Below, piece after piece: positions 52,225 through 60,386 of a stretch of 64,000 bases of DNA. The stretch covers positions 1,280,562-1,344,561 of the forward strand of contig NZ_KE384533.1 in assembly GCF_000426525.1 (NCBI RefSeq), read 5' to 3'. The stretch's first letter is position 1, and the number at the start of each line of letters is the position of its first letter. The DNA is from Nocardioides alkalitolerans DSM 16699 (GTDB lineage: Bacteria > Actinomycetota > Actinomycetes > Propionibacteriales > Nocardioidaceae). The translations under genes were made by a program, and so were the position numbers. The notes under the pieces were generated by a model, which was given only the letters and a program-made list of their open reading frames with translations, made no database searches and was not told where the DNA came from.

Positions 52225-52980
52225 TCAGAGCGCGGGGCTCGCCGGCGCCGCCTCGACGGCGCGGGAGGTGTCCTTGAGGTCGACGCCCGACCGGCCGAGC
52301 GCGCGGGCGCCCGTCACGAGCGACGCCGCGATGCGGGCGGCGGTGTCGTAGTCGAGGCCGTCGGGCGGGTGGACGTTCGAGATGCAGTTGCGCTCGGAGT
52401 CCCGGCGGCCCGGCCTCGGGTGGTGCGTGAGGTAGATGCCGAGGCTGCTCGGCACGGACAGCCCGGGTCGTTCGCCCACGAGCACCAGCAGCGTCTCGAC
52501 GCCGAGCCGCTCGCCCACGTGGTCGCCCAGGGCGACGCGCGCGTTCGTCGCGACCACGAGCGGCGCCACCGAGCTGCCGGGGCCCAGGGCGCGCACGAGG
52601 GCGGTGACGAGCCCGGCCGCGTGGTCGGTGAGGGCCTGGCCCGAGAGCCCGTCGACCAGCACGATGCCGACGTCGGCCCCGGTGTCGGTCGGCAGGTGGT
52701 CGAGGTCCGCCGGCAGCCGTCCCAGATCGGGCCGCCGCAGGTACTCCCCGCGATCGGCGACCCGGCTGGTGACCTCGTACGGCGTGCCGTGGCCCGCCGC
52801 CTCCAGGTCGCGGCCCAGCGCCTCGACGTCGAGCGGCACGTGCACGGCGTCACGGGCCATCGCGTGGCTCGCCCGGAAGGCCAGCACGTCCGCCAGCGCC
52901 ATCGTGTCGCCGGTGCGTCCCAGTCCGATGCGGGACTGCGTCGTACGACGCATCGCGGCCCAGAAGTCGTCGTCGCTCAT
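52225..52980 (-). CDS. eutC: ethanolamine ammonia-lyase small subunit
   Basis: A protein of 251 residues. RTTQSRIGLGRTGDTMALADVLAFRASHAMARDAVHVPLD, DVGIVLVDGLSGQALTDHA, GERPGLSVPSSLGIYLTHHPRPGRRDSERNCISNVHPPDGLDYDTAA and ATNARVALGDHVGERL are EutC hallmarks that help bind adenosylcobalamin. With EutB it splits ethanolamine to acetaldehyde and ammonia. It overlaps eutB by four bases. Confidence 0.95.
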   Translation of the reverse strand: MSDDDFWAAMRRTTQSRIGLGRTGDTMALADVLAFRASHAMARDAVHVPLDVEALGRDLEAAGHGTPYEVTSRVADRGEYLRRPDLGRLPADLDHLPTDTGADVGIVLVDGLSGQALTDHAAGLVTALVRALGPGSSVAPLVVATNARVALGDHVGERLGVETLLVLVGERPGLSVPSSLGIYLTHHPRPGRRDSERNCISNVHPPDGLDYDTAARIAASLVTGARALGRSGVDLKDTSRAVEAAPASPAL

Positions 52981-54398
52981 GCCCCGGCCCCGAGCGCGCG
53001 GAGCACCGAGGTGCCCGGATCCACCGGCAGCATCCGGCCCGCCTCCGACATCAGCCCCGCGCGAGCCAGCCACGCCTCGAACTCCGGCGCCGGTCGGAGG
53101 CCGAAGACGTCCCGGGCGTAGAGCGCGTCGTGGTAGGCGAGGCTCTGGTAGCCGAGCATCACGTCGTCGGCCCCGGGCACGCAGATGACGAACCCGACCC
53201 GGGCGGCCGTCAGCATCGTGAGGAGCACGTCCATGTCGTCCTGGTCGGCCTCGGTGTGGTTCGTGTAGCAGACGTCGACGCCCATCTGGAGGCCGAGCAG
53301 CTTGCCGCAGAAGTGGTCCTCGAGCCCGGCGCGGACGACCTGCTTGCCGTCGTAGAGGTACTCCGGACCGATGAAGCCGACGACGGTGTTGACGAGGAAG
53401 GGGTCGAGCTCGCGGGCCACGGCGTACGCCCGGGTCTCCAGCGTCTGCTGGTCGACGGGCCGGTCGCCGGTGCCGAGGTGGGCGCCCGCGCTGAGCGCCG
53501 AGCCCTGGCCGGTCTCGAAGTACATGACGTTCTGGCCCACGGTGCCGCGCTGCAGCTCGCGGGCGGCCTGGTCGGCCTCGCGCAGCATCTCGAGGGTGAT
53601 GCCGAAGCCCTCGTTGGCGCCCTGGGTGCCGGCGATCGACTGGAAGACCAGGTCGACGGGGGCCCCGGCCTCCATGAGGCCGATCGACGTGGTGACGTGG
53701 GTCAGCACGCACGACTGCGTCGGGATCTCGTAGCGCGTCCGGATGTCGTCGAGCAGGTGCAGCAGGTCGTTGACCGCCTGCGGGGAGTCGGTCGCCGGGT
53801 TGATGCCGAGCACCGCGTCGCCGGCCCCGAGCAGCAGCCCGTCGAGCGTCGCCGCGGTGACCCCGCGGGGGTCGTCGGTCGGGTGGTTCGGCTGCAGCCG
53901 GGTCGAGAACCGGCCCGGCAGGCCCACCGTCGTGCGGAACGCCGTGGTCACCTGCACGGCGCGGGCGACCGTCACGAGATCCTGGTTGCGCATCAGCTTG
54001 CTGACGGCCGCGACCATCTCGGGGGTCAGGCCCCAGCGCACGGCGGCCAGCCGCTCGGCGGCGTCGGGCCGGGTGACGGTGTCGAGCAGCCAGTCGCGCA
54101 GGCCCCCGACGGTGAGGTGGGAGATCGCGGCGTACGCACCCCGGTCGTGCTGGTCGAGGATCAGGCGCGTCACGTCGTCGGTCTCGGCCGGCACGAGCAG
54201 CTCGGTGAGGAAGAGGTCGAGCGGCACCTCGGCCAGCGCCCACTGGGCGGCCGCGCGCTCGGCGTCGGTCTCGGCGGCGCACCCGGCGAGCTCGTCGCCG
54301 CTGCGGCGGGGCGAGGCCTTCGCCATGAGGTCGACGAGGTGGTCGAACGTGTACGTCGTCGCCCCGAGGGTCTGTCGGAAAACGGTCACCCCCCGCAC
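52977..54398 (-). CDS. eutB: ethanolamine ammonia-lyase large subunit
   Basis: A protein of 473 residues. The N-terminal FRQTLGATTYTFDHLVDLMAKASPRRSGDELAGCAAETDAERAAAQWALAEVPL, GLPGRFSTRLQPNHPTDDPRGVTAATLDGLLLGAGDAVLGINPATDS, FQSIAGTQGANEGFGITLEML and MQNVMYFETGQGS-like segments are diagnostic. The start is not certain: GTG 54398 or GTG 54389 (VTVFRQTLG) both fit. No EutL/M/N/K/S shell genes or permease follow, so the enzyme acts outside a microcompartment. The region upstream holds a 45-base nested inverted repeat. Confidence 0.94.
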   Translation of the reverse strand: MRGVTVFRQTLGATTYTFDHLVDLMAKASPRRSGDELAGCAAETDAERAAAQWALAEVPLDLFLTELLVPAETDDVTRLILDQHDRGAYAAISHLTVGGLRDWLLDTVTRPDAAERLAAVRWGLTPEMVAAVSKLMRNQDLVTVARAVQVTTAFRTTVGLPGRFSTRLQPNHPTDDPRGVTAATLDGLLLGAGDAVLGINPATDSPQAVNDLLHLLDDIRTRYEIPTQSCVLTHVTTSIGLMEAGAPVDLVFQSIAGTQGANEGFGITLEMLREADQAARELQRGTVGQNVMYFETGQGSALSAGAHLGTGDRPVDQQTLETRAYAVARELDPFLVNTVVGFIGPEYLYDGKQVVRAGLEDHFCGKLLGLQMGVDVCYTNHTEADQDDMDVLLTMLTAARVGFVICVPGADDVMLGYQSLAYHDALYARDVFGLRPAPEFEAWLARAGLMSEAGRMLPVDPGTSVLRALGAGA

Positions 54399-54491
54399 GG
54401 TAGGCGCATCGTGAGTCGGGCGTGTTGCGCGAGCGCCACGGTGTCGACATCCGATGCCCCCGGCACGCGGTGCTTATGGGGGCTCCGACCT

Positions 54492-54536
54492 TTCGCGGTA
54501 CCTCGTACCCGTCGCACGGGTACCTCCTACCGCGAA
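54492..54536. promoter_or_regulatory. 45-base nested inverted repeat between gntR-type gene and eutB
   Basis: TTCGCGGTA (54492-54500) pairs with TACCGCGAA (54528-54536), and GTACCCGT (54505-54512) with ACGGGTAC (54516-54523), with 4-base mismatched segments and a 3-base loop. GGTACCTC occurs twice as a direct repeat. It may be an operator for eutBC or a terminator of the regulator gene. Confidence 0.6.
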
Positions 54537-54566
54537 CCGCACAGCGCGCGGCGGCGCCAACCGACC

Positions 54567-55277
54567 TCAGTCCGGCGGCGCCACCGTCGCCGTGACCTCG
54601 AACGACGCGCGGTCGGCGCGGTAGACGTCGCGGGCGTGCTCGATGCAGCGGCCGGCGGTGTCGTACGTGCTGCGCGTCAGCAGGATCCCGGTCGTGGCGG
54701 AGCCGGCGCCCAGGTGCGCCTGGGAGACGTCGTCGAGGATGATCGACTCGAGCACGGCCGTGGAGGTGGCGGGGTCGACGCCGTACCGCTCGCGGAGCAC
54801 CGCCCACAGCGACCCCTCGACGCCGACGTCGAGGATGCCGGGGGTGAGGTCGGCCGGGAAGTACGTCGTCTCGAGCGCCAGCGGCACGCCGTCCATCGAC
54901 CGCACCCGGTGGAACGCGTGGACCTCCTCGCCCTCCGCGAGCCCGAGCGCCCGGCGGGTGTCGGGGGAGGGCTCCTGACGCTCCGCCCACAGCAGGCGGG
55001 CGGCGGGGCGGCGGCCCTGGCGGTCGGCCTCCTCCGAGAAGCTGCCGACGTGGAAGCGCACGCGCGGCTCCGCGACGAAGGTGCCGCGCGGCGGTCGGCG
55101 GTAGACGAGACCCTCGCGCTCGAGCAGGGTCAGGGCCTGGCGGGCGGTCATCCGGCTCACGCCGTGGGCGTCGCCGAGCTCGCGCTCGGACGGCAGGAGG
55201 GTGTGGGGGGCGAGCTGCTCGCCGGCGATCCGGTCACGCACCAGCGCGGCGAGCGCCACGTAGCGAGGGGTCGTCAC
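54567..55277 (-). CDS. GntR-family regulator, HutC/UTRA subfamily
   Basis: A protein of 236 residues. The winged HTH (TPRYVALAALVRDRIAGEQLAPHTLLPSERELGDAHGVSRMTARQALTLLEREGLVYRRPPRGTFV) precedes a UTRA ligand domain (VHAFHRVRSMDGVPLALETTYFP, ILLTRSTYDTAGRCIEHARDVYRADRASFEV). GTG 55277 is favoured because TATGCT lies seven bases upstream (leaderless); ATG 55289 is part of that -10. It is divergent from the kinase/FAD operon, with a perfect palindrome between them that is its likely operator. Confidence 0.9.
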   Translation of the reverse strand: MTTPRYVALAALVRDRIAGEQLAPHTLLPSERELGDAHGVSRMTARQALTLLEREGLVYRRPPRGTFVAEPRVRFHVGSFSEEADRQGRRPAARLLWAERQEPSPDTRRALGLAEGEEVHAFHRVRSMDGVPLALETTYFPADLTPGILDVGVEGSLWAVLRERYGVDPATSTAVLESIILDDVSQAHLGAGSATTGILLTRSTYDTAGRCIEHARDVYRADRASFEVTATVAPPD

Positions 55278-55435
55278 GGGGGCCAGCATAGGTCCGGTAC
55301 GGCGGGAGCGGCGCTGCGTGGTCCGGACCAGGTGGGCCAGCCTGCTGCGGCTCGTCCACGCACGCCGGAGCGGTCGACGTCACACGCAGCAACGCCTTGA
55401 CGTGCGGCGATCCACGCTCCACAGTTTGGTCTGCA

Positions 55436-55457
55436 CCACTTGGTATATACCAAGTGG
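55436..55457. promoter_or_regulatory. perfect 22-base palindrome, probable operator of the GntR regulator
   Basis: CCACTTGGTAT at 55436-55446 is followed directly by its exact complement to 55457, with TGGTATATACCA at the centre. It lies 25 bases before the ATG of the kinase gene, in the divergent gap with the GntR/UTRA gene. HutC-type regulators bind dyads with GGT...ACC ends, so this fits well. Confidence 0.7.
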
Positions 55458-55481
55458 ACCATCGGTTCGGGAGGCTCGTCC

Positions 55482-56936
55482 ATGACCCACGTGCTGGCGA
55501 TCGACCAGGGCACGTCCGGCACCAAGGCCGTCGTCGTCGACGCCGCCGGAGCCGTGGTCGCCCTGGCCGAGGTGGGGCTGCGGCCGACGTACGGCGAGGG
55601 CGGGCTCGTCGAGCAGGACCCCGAGGCGCTGTGGCAGTCCGTGGTCGTGGCCGGGCGCCGCGCGCTCGAGCAGGCCGGCGTGCCGGTCGCCGCCGTGGCG
55701 CTGGCCAACCAGGGCGAGACCGTCCTGGCGTGGGACCGCGCCACCGGACGACCGCTCTCGACGGCGATCGTCTGGCAGGACCGGCGGGCGGCCTCGGTCT
55801 GCGCCGACCGCGCCGCGCACGCCGACCGGGTGGCCGCCGCGACCGGCCTGGTGCTCGACCCCTACTTCTCCGGGCCCAAGCTGCGGTGGCTGCGCGAGCA
55901 CGTCACCACCGCGGGCGTCGTCACCACCACCGACACGTGGCTGGTGCACCGGCTCTGCGGCGCCTTCGTCACCGACGTCTCCACCGCCAGCCGCTCCCTG
56001 CTGCTCGACCTCGACACCACCGCGTGGAGCCCCGAGCTCCTGGGGATCCTCGACCTCGCCGACGAGGCGCTGCCCGAGGTCGTCGACTGCGACGCGGTGG
56101 TGGGCGAGACGAACGTCTTCGGCCCCCGGATCCCGGTCGCCGGCCTCGTCGTCGACCAGCAGGCCGCGCTGCTCGCGGAGAGCTGCCTCGAGCCGGGGGA
56201 GGCGAAGTGCACGTTCGGCACCGGCGCCTTCCTGCTCGCCCAGCTGGGCCCGCGCCCGACCCGCTCGACCTCCGGCCTCACCACCTCGGTGGCGTGGCGG
56301 CTCCGTGGCGAGACGTCGTACTGCGTCGACGGGCAGGTCTACACGGCCGCCTCCGCGGTGCGGTGGGCGATCGACCTGGGGCTCGTGCCCTCCGCCGACC
56401 AGCTCGACCGGACGGCAGCCGCCGCCGGACCCGACAGCTCCGGCGTGCTCTGCGTCCCCGCCCTCGCCGGCCTGGCCGCGCCCTGGTGGGACGCGCACGC
56501 GACCGCCTCCTTCACCGGCATGACCCTGGGCACCGGGCGCGGCCACCTCGTCCGCGCCCTGCTGGAGGGCGTCGCCGCGCAGGTCGCGGCGCTCGTGCGG
56601 CTCGTCGACACCGACCTGGGCCAGCCCCTCACCCGCCTGCGCGTCGACGGTGGCCTCACTCGCTCCGAGGTGCTGCTGCAGGCCCAGGCCGACCTCGCCC
56701 AGGTGCCCGTCGACGTCTACCCCTCCAGCCACGCGACCCCGCTCGGCGCCGCGGCCTGCGCCCGCCTGGCCCTCGACCCGGCGGCCTCCGTCGCCGACGT
56801 CGTCGGCACCTGGACCCCGAGCCGCACCTACGAGCCGCGCTGGTCGCCCGACCGCGCGGCCGAGCACCTCCACCGGTGGCACGCCGCGGCCGACGCCGCG
56901 CGCTCCGTCCCGACCCCCGATCCCCGAGACCCCTGA
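55482..56936 (+). CDS. FGGY-family carbohydrate kinase, glycerol kinase-like
   Basis: A protein of 484 residues. It has the FGGY domains, with the phosphate motif LAIDQGTSGTKAVVVD, WQDRRAAS, DPYFSGPKLRWLREH (glycerol kinase Tyr135 region), VVDQQAALLAE (Asp245-Gln) and LAGLAAPWWD. In E. coli GlpK the glycerol pocket begins TNQRET with Arg83-Glu84. Here the segment reads ANQGET, so Arg83 is replaced by Gly while Glu, Trp103, Tyr135 and Asp245 equivalents remain. This suggests a larger or different polyol than glycerol (inference). A GGGAGG site precedes ATG 55482. It heads an operon with two FAD proteins. Confidence 0.88.
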   Translation: MTHVLAIDQGTSGTKAVVVDAAGAVVALAEVGLRPTYGEGGLVEQDPEALWQSVVVAGRRALEQAGVPVAAVALANQGETVLAWDRATGRPLSTAIVWQDRRAASVCADRAAHADRVAAATGLVLDPYFSGPKLRWLREHVTTAGVVTTTDTWLVHRLCGAFVTDVSTASRSLLLDLDTTAWSPELLGILDLADEALPEVVDCDAVVGETNVFGPRIPVAGLVVDQQAALLAESCLEPGEAKCTFGTGAFLLAQLGPRPTRSTSGLTTSVAWRLRGETSYCVDGQVYTAASAVRWAIDLGLVPSADQLDRTAAAAGPDSSGVLCVPALAGLAAPWWDAHATASFTGMTLGTGRGHLVRALLEGVAAQVAALVRLVDTDLGQPLTRLRVDGGLTRSEVLLQAQADLAQVPVDVYPSSHATPLGAAACARLALDPAASVADVVGTWTPSRTYEPRWSPDRAAEHLHRWHAAADAARSVPTPDPRDP

Positions 56937-56944
56937 GAGCAGCG

Positions 56945-58390
56945 ATGAGCCCCGACCCCACCCCGCGTCCCGAGCACCTCGCCGAGCCGCCCGCGCCGTA
57001 CGACGTCGTCGTCGTCGGCGGCGGCATCGTCGGCGCCGCGATCGCCCGCGACCTCGGCGGCACCGCCCTGCGGGTCGCCCTCGTCGAGGGTCGCGACGAC
57101 GTCGGCGACGGCACCAGCAAGGCCAACACCGCGATCCTCCACACCGGCTTCGACGCCACCCCGGGCACGCTCGAGTCGCTCCTGGTGGCCCGCGGCTACG
57201 ACCTGCTGGGGGAGTACGCCGAGCGGACCGGCATCCCCGTCGAGCGCACCGGCGCCCTGCTGGTGGCCTGGAGCGAGGAGGAGCGCGACGCCCTCCCCGG
57301 CCTGCGCGACAAGGCGCGGAAGAACGGGTACGACGCCTGCGAGCTCGTCGACGCCGCCGAGGTCTACCGGCGCGTCCCGGCGCTCGGCCCGGGGGCGCTC
57401 GCCGGGCTCACGGTGCCGGGCGAGTCGATCATCTGCACGTGGACGACGAACCTGGCGCTGGCCACCGACGCCGTCGGCCGCGGGGTCGAGCTGCACCGCT
57501 CCACCCGGGTCGAGGGCGCGACCGTCGGCGACGACGTCACCACGCTCCACACCAGCCGGGGCGACCTGCGCACCCGTTGGGTCGTCAACGCGGCGGGCCT
57601 CGGCGCCGACCGCCTCGACGCCGTCCTCGGCCACGACCGCTTCACGGTCACGCCCCGCCGCGGCGAGCTCTTCGTCTTCGACAAGCTCGCCCGCCCGCTG
57701 GCGCCCTGCATCGTGCTGCCCGTGCCGTCGTCGCGCGGCAAGGGCGTGCTCGTCTCGCCCACCATCTACGGCAACGTGATGCTCGGCCCGACGTCGGAGA
57801 ACCTCGCCGACCGCACGGCGACCGGCACCTCCGAGGCGGGGTTCGACTTCCTGCTCGGCAAGGGCCGCACGCTCATGCCGGCCCTGCTCGAGGAGGAGGT
57901 CACCGCGTCGTACGCCGGGCTGCGCGCCGCGATCGACCGCGACGACTACCTGATCGACCTCGACGTCGCGCAGCGCTACCTGCTCGTGGGCGGGATCCGG
58001 TCGACGGGGCTCACCGCCGGGATGGCGATCGCGGAGCACGTGCGCGCCCTGCTCGCCGACGGGGGGCTCGCTCCGCTCGACCCGCGCCCCGACCTGCCCG
58101 CCCCGCCCCGCATGCCGCAGCTCGGCGAGGCCGGGGTGCGCCCGTACGAGGACGCGGCCGCCATCGCGGACGACCCGGCGTACGGGCAGGTGGTCTGCTT
58201 CTGCGAGCGCGTGACGCTCGGGGAGGTGCGCGACGCGTTCGCGAGCCCCGTGCCGCCCTGCGACCTCGACGGCCTGCGGCGCCGGACCCGCCTGATGAAC
58301 GGCCGCTGCCAGGGCTTCTACTGCGGCGCCCACGCCGCCGCGCTCGTCGAGTCCGGTGGCGTCGAGCGGACGCCGGAGGTGGCGCGATGA
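56945..58390 (+). CDS. FAD-dependent glycerol-3-phosphate dehydrogenase-like protein (GlpA-type)
   Basis: A protein of 481 residues. The FAD site (YDVVVVGGGIVGAAIARDLGG) is followed by DAO-type segments (DDVGDGTSKANTAILHTGFDATPGTLES, VTPRRGELFVFDK, GIRSTGLTAGMAIAEHV). The C-terminus is a BFD-like [2Fe-2S] domain with CFCERVT and GRCQGFYCG, as in GlpA. It should oxidise a phosphorylated polyol and pass electrons to the next protein. It starts nine bases after the kinase gene and overlaps the next gene as ATGA. Confidence 0.88.
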   Translation: MSPDPTPRPEHLAEPPAPYDVVVVGGGIVGAAIARDLGGTALRVALVEGRDDVGDGTSKANTAILHTGFDATPGTLESLLVARGYDLLGEYAERTGIPVERTGALLVAWSEEERDALPGLRDKARKNGYDACELVDAAEVYRRVPALGPGALAGLTVPGESIICTWTTNLALATDAVGRGVELHRSTRVEGATVGDDVTTLHTSRGDLRTRWVVNAAGLGADRLDAVLGHDRFTVTPRRGELFVFDKLARPLAPCIVLPVPSSRGKGVLVSPTIYGNVMLGPTSENLADRTATGTSEAGFDFLLGKGRTLMPALLEEEVTASYAGLRAAIDRDDYLIDLDVAQRYLLVGGIRSTGLTAGMAIAEHVRALLADGGLAPLDPRPDLPAPPRMPQLGEAGVRPYEDAAAIADDPAYGQVVCFCERVTLGEVRDAFASPVPPCDLDGLRRRTRLMNGRCQGFYCGAHAAALVESGGVERTPEVAR

Positions 58391-59664
58391 GCGCTCTGCC
58401 CGTCGAGCGGGTGCGGGTGGCCGTCGTCGGCGGCGGGCCCGCCGGCCTGACCGCCGCCGCCGCGCTGGCGACCCAGGGTGTCGACGACGTGCTCGTGGTC
58501 GAGCGCGAGGCCGAGACCGGCGGCATCCCGCGCCACAGCGACCACCCGGGCTACGGGCTGCGAGACCTGCGCCGCTTCGTGTCGGGCCCGACCTACGCGC
58601 GGCGGCTCACCGCCACCGCCCGTGACGCGGGGGTCCGGCTCGAGACCGGGGCGATGGTCACCGGCTGGGCCGGGGGTCGCGCCACGACCCGGCGCCTCGA
58701 GGTCACGTCGCCCGCCGGACGCCGCGTCGTCGAGGCCGAGGCCGTCGTGCTCGCCACCGGTGCGCGCGAGCGGCCCCGGCCGGCGCGCCTCATCCCGGGC
58801 GACCGGCCCGACGGTGTCTGGACGACGGGGCAGCTGCAGAACCTCGTGCACCTCCACCACGCCCCGGTCGGCTCGCGCGCCGTCGTCGTCGGGGCCGAGC
58901 TCGTCAGCTGGTCGGCCGTGATGACGCTGCGCGAGGCCGGGTGCGCGACGGTCGCGATGACCACCACCTACGACCGACCCGACGCGTACGCCGCGTTCCA
59001 CCTGCCCGGCCGGGCCCTGCTGAAGGGGCCCGTGCTCACCGGCACGCGGGTCGTCGCGATCGAGGGCCGGGGGCGCGTCACCGGCGTCGTCGTGGAGACC
59101 CTGGCGACGGGGGAGCGCCGGACCATCCCCTGCGACACCGTCGTCACCACGGGCGACTGGATCCCCGACCACGAGCTCGCCCGCTTGGGCGGGGTGGAGC
59201 TGGACGCCGGCACGCGCGGGCCGCTGGTCGACGCGAGCCTGCGCACCAGCGCCGCCGGGGTCTTCGCCGCCGGCAACCTGCTGCACCCGGTGGACACGGC
59301 CGACGGCGCCGCGCTCGACGGCCGGCACGTCGCGGGGCGGGTGGCGGCCTGGCTGGACGGGCCCCCGACCGCACTGCCGGTCCCACGCGCCGGCGGCGTC
59401 CGGGTCCGTGCGGCCGCCCCGTTCCGGTGGGTCGCGCCGCAGCTCGTCGCACCGGACGGCGGGGTCGCGCCCCGCGGCGACCTGCTGCTGTGGGTCGACG
59501 AGCACCACCGCTTCCCCCGCGTCCAGGCCCACCAGGACGGCCGGCTCCTCGCTCGGCGTCGCGTGGCCTGGCCGGCGGCTCCGGGGCGGGTCTTCCGGGC
59601 CCCCTGGTCGCTCGTCGCGGGCGCCGACCCGGCGGGCGGCGACGTCACGGTGTCGCTGGGCTGA
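58387..59664 (+). CDS. FAD/NAD-binding oxidoreductase, GlpB/HcnB-like, with C-terminal extension
   Basis: A protein of 425 residues. The FAD site is VAVVGGGPAGLTAAAALATQG, and the second Rossmann site AVVVGAELVSWSAVMTLREAG. EAVVLATGARERPRPARLIPGDRPDGVWTTGQLQNLV is typical of the HcnB/SoxA-like family. After the conserved GVFAAGNLLHPVDTADGAALDGRHVAGRVA comes an extra ~85-residue C-terminal part (GVRVRAAAPFRWVAPQLV...). This domain has no cysteine and may replace the DUF1667 partner seen in related operons, which is inference. Confidence 0.85.
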   Translation: MSALPVERVRVAVVGGGPAGLTAAAALATQGVDDVLVVEREAETGGIPRHSDHPGYGLRDLRRFVSGPTYARRLTATARDAGVRLETGAMVTGWAGGRATTRRLEVTSPAGRRVVEAEAVVLATGARERPRPARLIPGDRPDGVWTTGQLQNLVHLHHAPVGSRAVVVGAELVSWSAVMTLREAGCATVAMTTTYDRPDAYAAFHLPGRALLKGPVLTGTRVVAIEGRGRVTGVVVETLATGERRTIPCDTVVTTGDWIPDHELARLGGVELDAGTRGPLVDASLRTSAAGVFAAGNLLHPVDTADGAALDGRHVAGRVAAWLDGPPTALPVPRAGGVRVRAAAPFRWVAPQLVAPDGGVAPRGDLLLWVDEHHRFPRVQAHQDGRLLARRRVAWPAAPGRVFRAPWSLVAGADPAGGDVTVSLG

Positions 59665-59694
59665 CGTCGTACGGCGGACACGCCCGCCCGGCCG

Positions 59695-60363
59695 TCAGGT
59701 CCAGCGCACGTCGGTGACCGGCACGTCGGGCAGCGCCGCGCGCACCTGCGCGCTCAGCCTCGACGACGGGTTCACCAGCACGCCGCGGCGGGCGTTCCGC
59801 AGCAGCGGCAGGTCGGAGGAGGAGTCGGTGTAGGCGACGTCCCACGGCGGTGGCGCCCCCAGCAGGCGGGCGCGCTCGACCTTGCGGTCGTGGAAGTTGT
59901 GGTCGCGCATCCGGGCCCCGCCCGGTGCCGGGCCGAGCCGCGAGCCGGCGTACGCCGCCCCCTCCAGCCCGGCTCCCTCCAGGAACCCTCGGAGCAACGG
60001 CTCGAGCGCCGCCGAGAGCACGACGACCCGGTCGCCGTCGGCGAGGTGAGCGGCAGCCGCGGCGACCCCGTCCGCGAGGGGGAGGCCGGGGGTGGTGGCG
60101 AGCTCGTGACCGAGGGCCTCGAGCTCGGTGGTGAGCGTCTCGAGACGGGTGCCGACGAAGAAGGCCCGGAGCGTGGCCCGCGACGCGTGCGAGCGCAGCA
60201 GCGCGGAGCGTCCGGTGACCGCGAAGGCGGCGAGCGCGGGGACGGCGCCGGCCACGAGCCAGGGCCGCCGGGTGCCCTGGCGTCGGAGGTAGGCGACCGT
60301 CGAGTCGTCCCGGACGAGGACCCCGTCGAAGTCGAAGACCGCCGTCGTTGCATGCTCGACCAT
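59695..60363 (-). CDS. HAD-superfamily phosphatase (HAD-IB/SerB-like)
   Basis: A protein of 222 residues. The nucleophile motif is TTAVFDFDGVLVRDDST, with Asp in DxDG; VVVLSAALEPLLRG is motif II, and the C-terminal AYTDSSSDLPLLRNAR is motif IV. The family acts on phosphoserine-like or phospholipid-type substrates. Its substrate is unknown. TAGGAT is seven bases before ATG 60363, so it is probably leaderless, and its promoter overlaps that of the divergent LuxR gene. Confidence 0.85.
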   Translation of the reverse strand: MVEHATTAVFDFDGVLVRDDSTVAYLRRQGTRRPWLVAGAVPALAAFAVTGRSALLRSHASRATLRAFFVGTRLETLTTELEALGHELATTPGLPLADGVAAAAAHLADGDRVVVLSAALEPLLRGFLEGAGLEGAAYAGSRLGPAPGGARMRDHNFHDRKVERARLLGAPPPWDVAYTDSSSDLPLLRNARRGVLVNPSSRLSAQVRAALPDVPVTDVRWT

Positions 60364-60370
60364 CCCGACG

Positions 60371-60380
60371 ATCCTATGCT
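60371..60380. promoter_or_regulatory. overlapping divergent -10 elements of two leaderless genes
   Basis: On the minus strand TAGGAT (60371-60376) precedes ATG 60363 by seven bases; on the plus strand TATGCT (60375-60380) precedes GTG 60387 by six. The two hexamers share two bases. Polymerase could occupy only one at a time, so the genes are likely to be expressed alternately. Confidence 0.55.
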
Positions 60381-60386
60381 GGGGCC

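Noticed and set aside
53130..55400. Long frame antisense to eutB and the GntR gene
   Set aside because: Only a shadow; eutB and GntR motifs are intact on the other strand.
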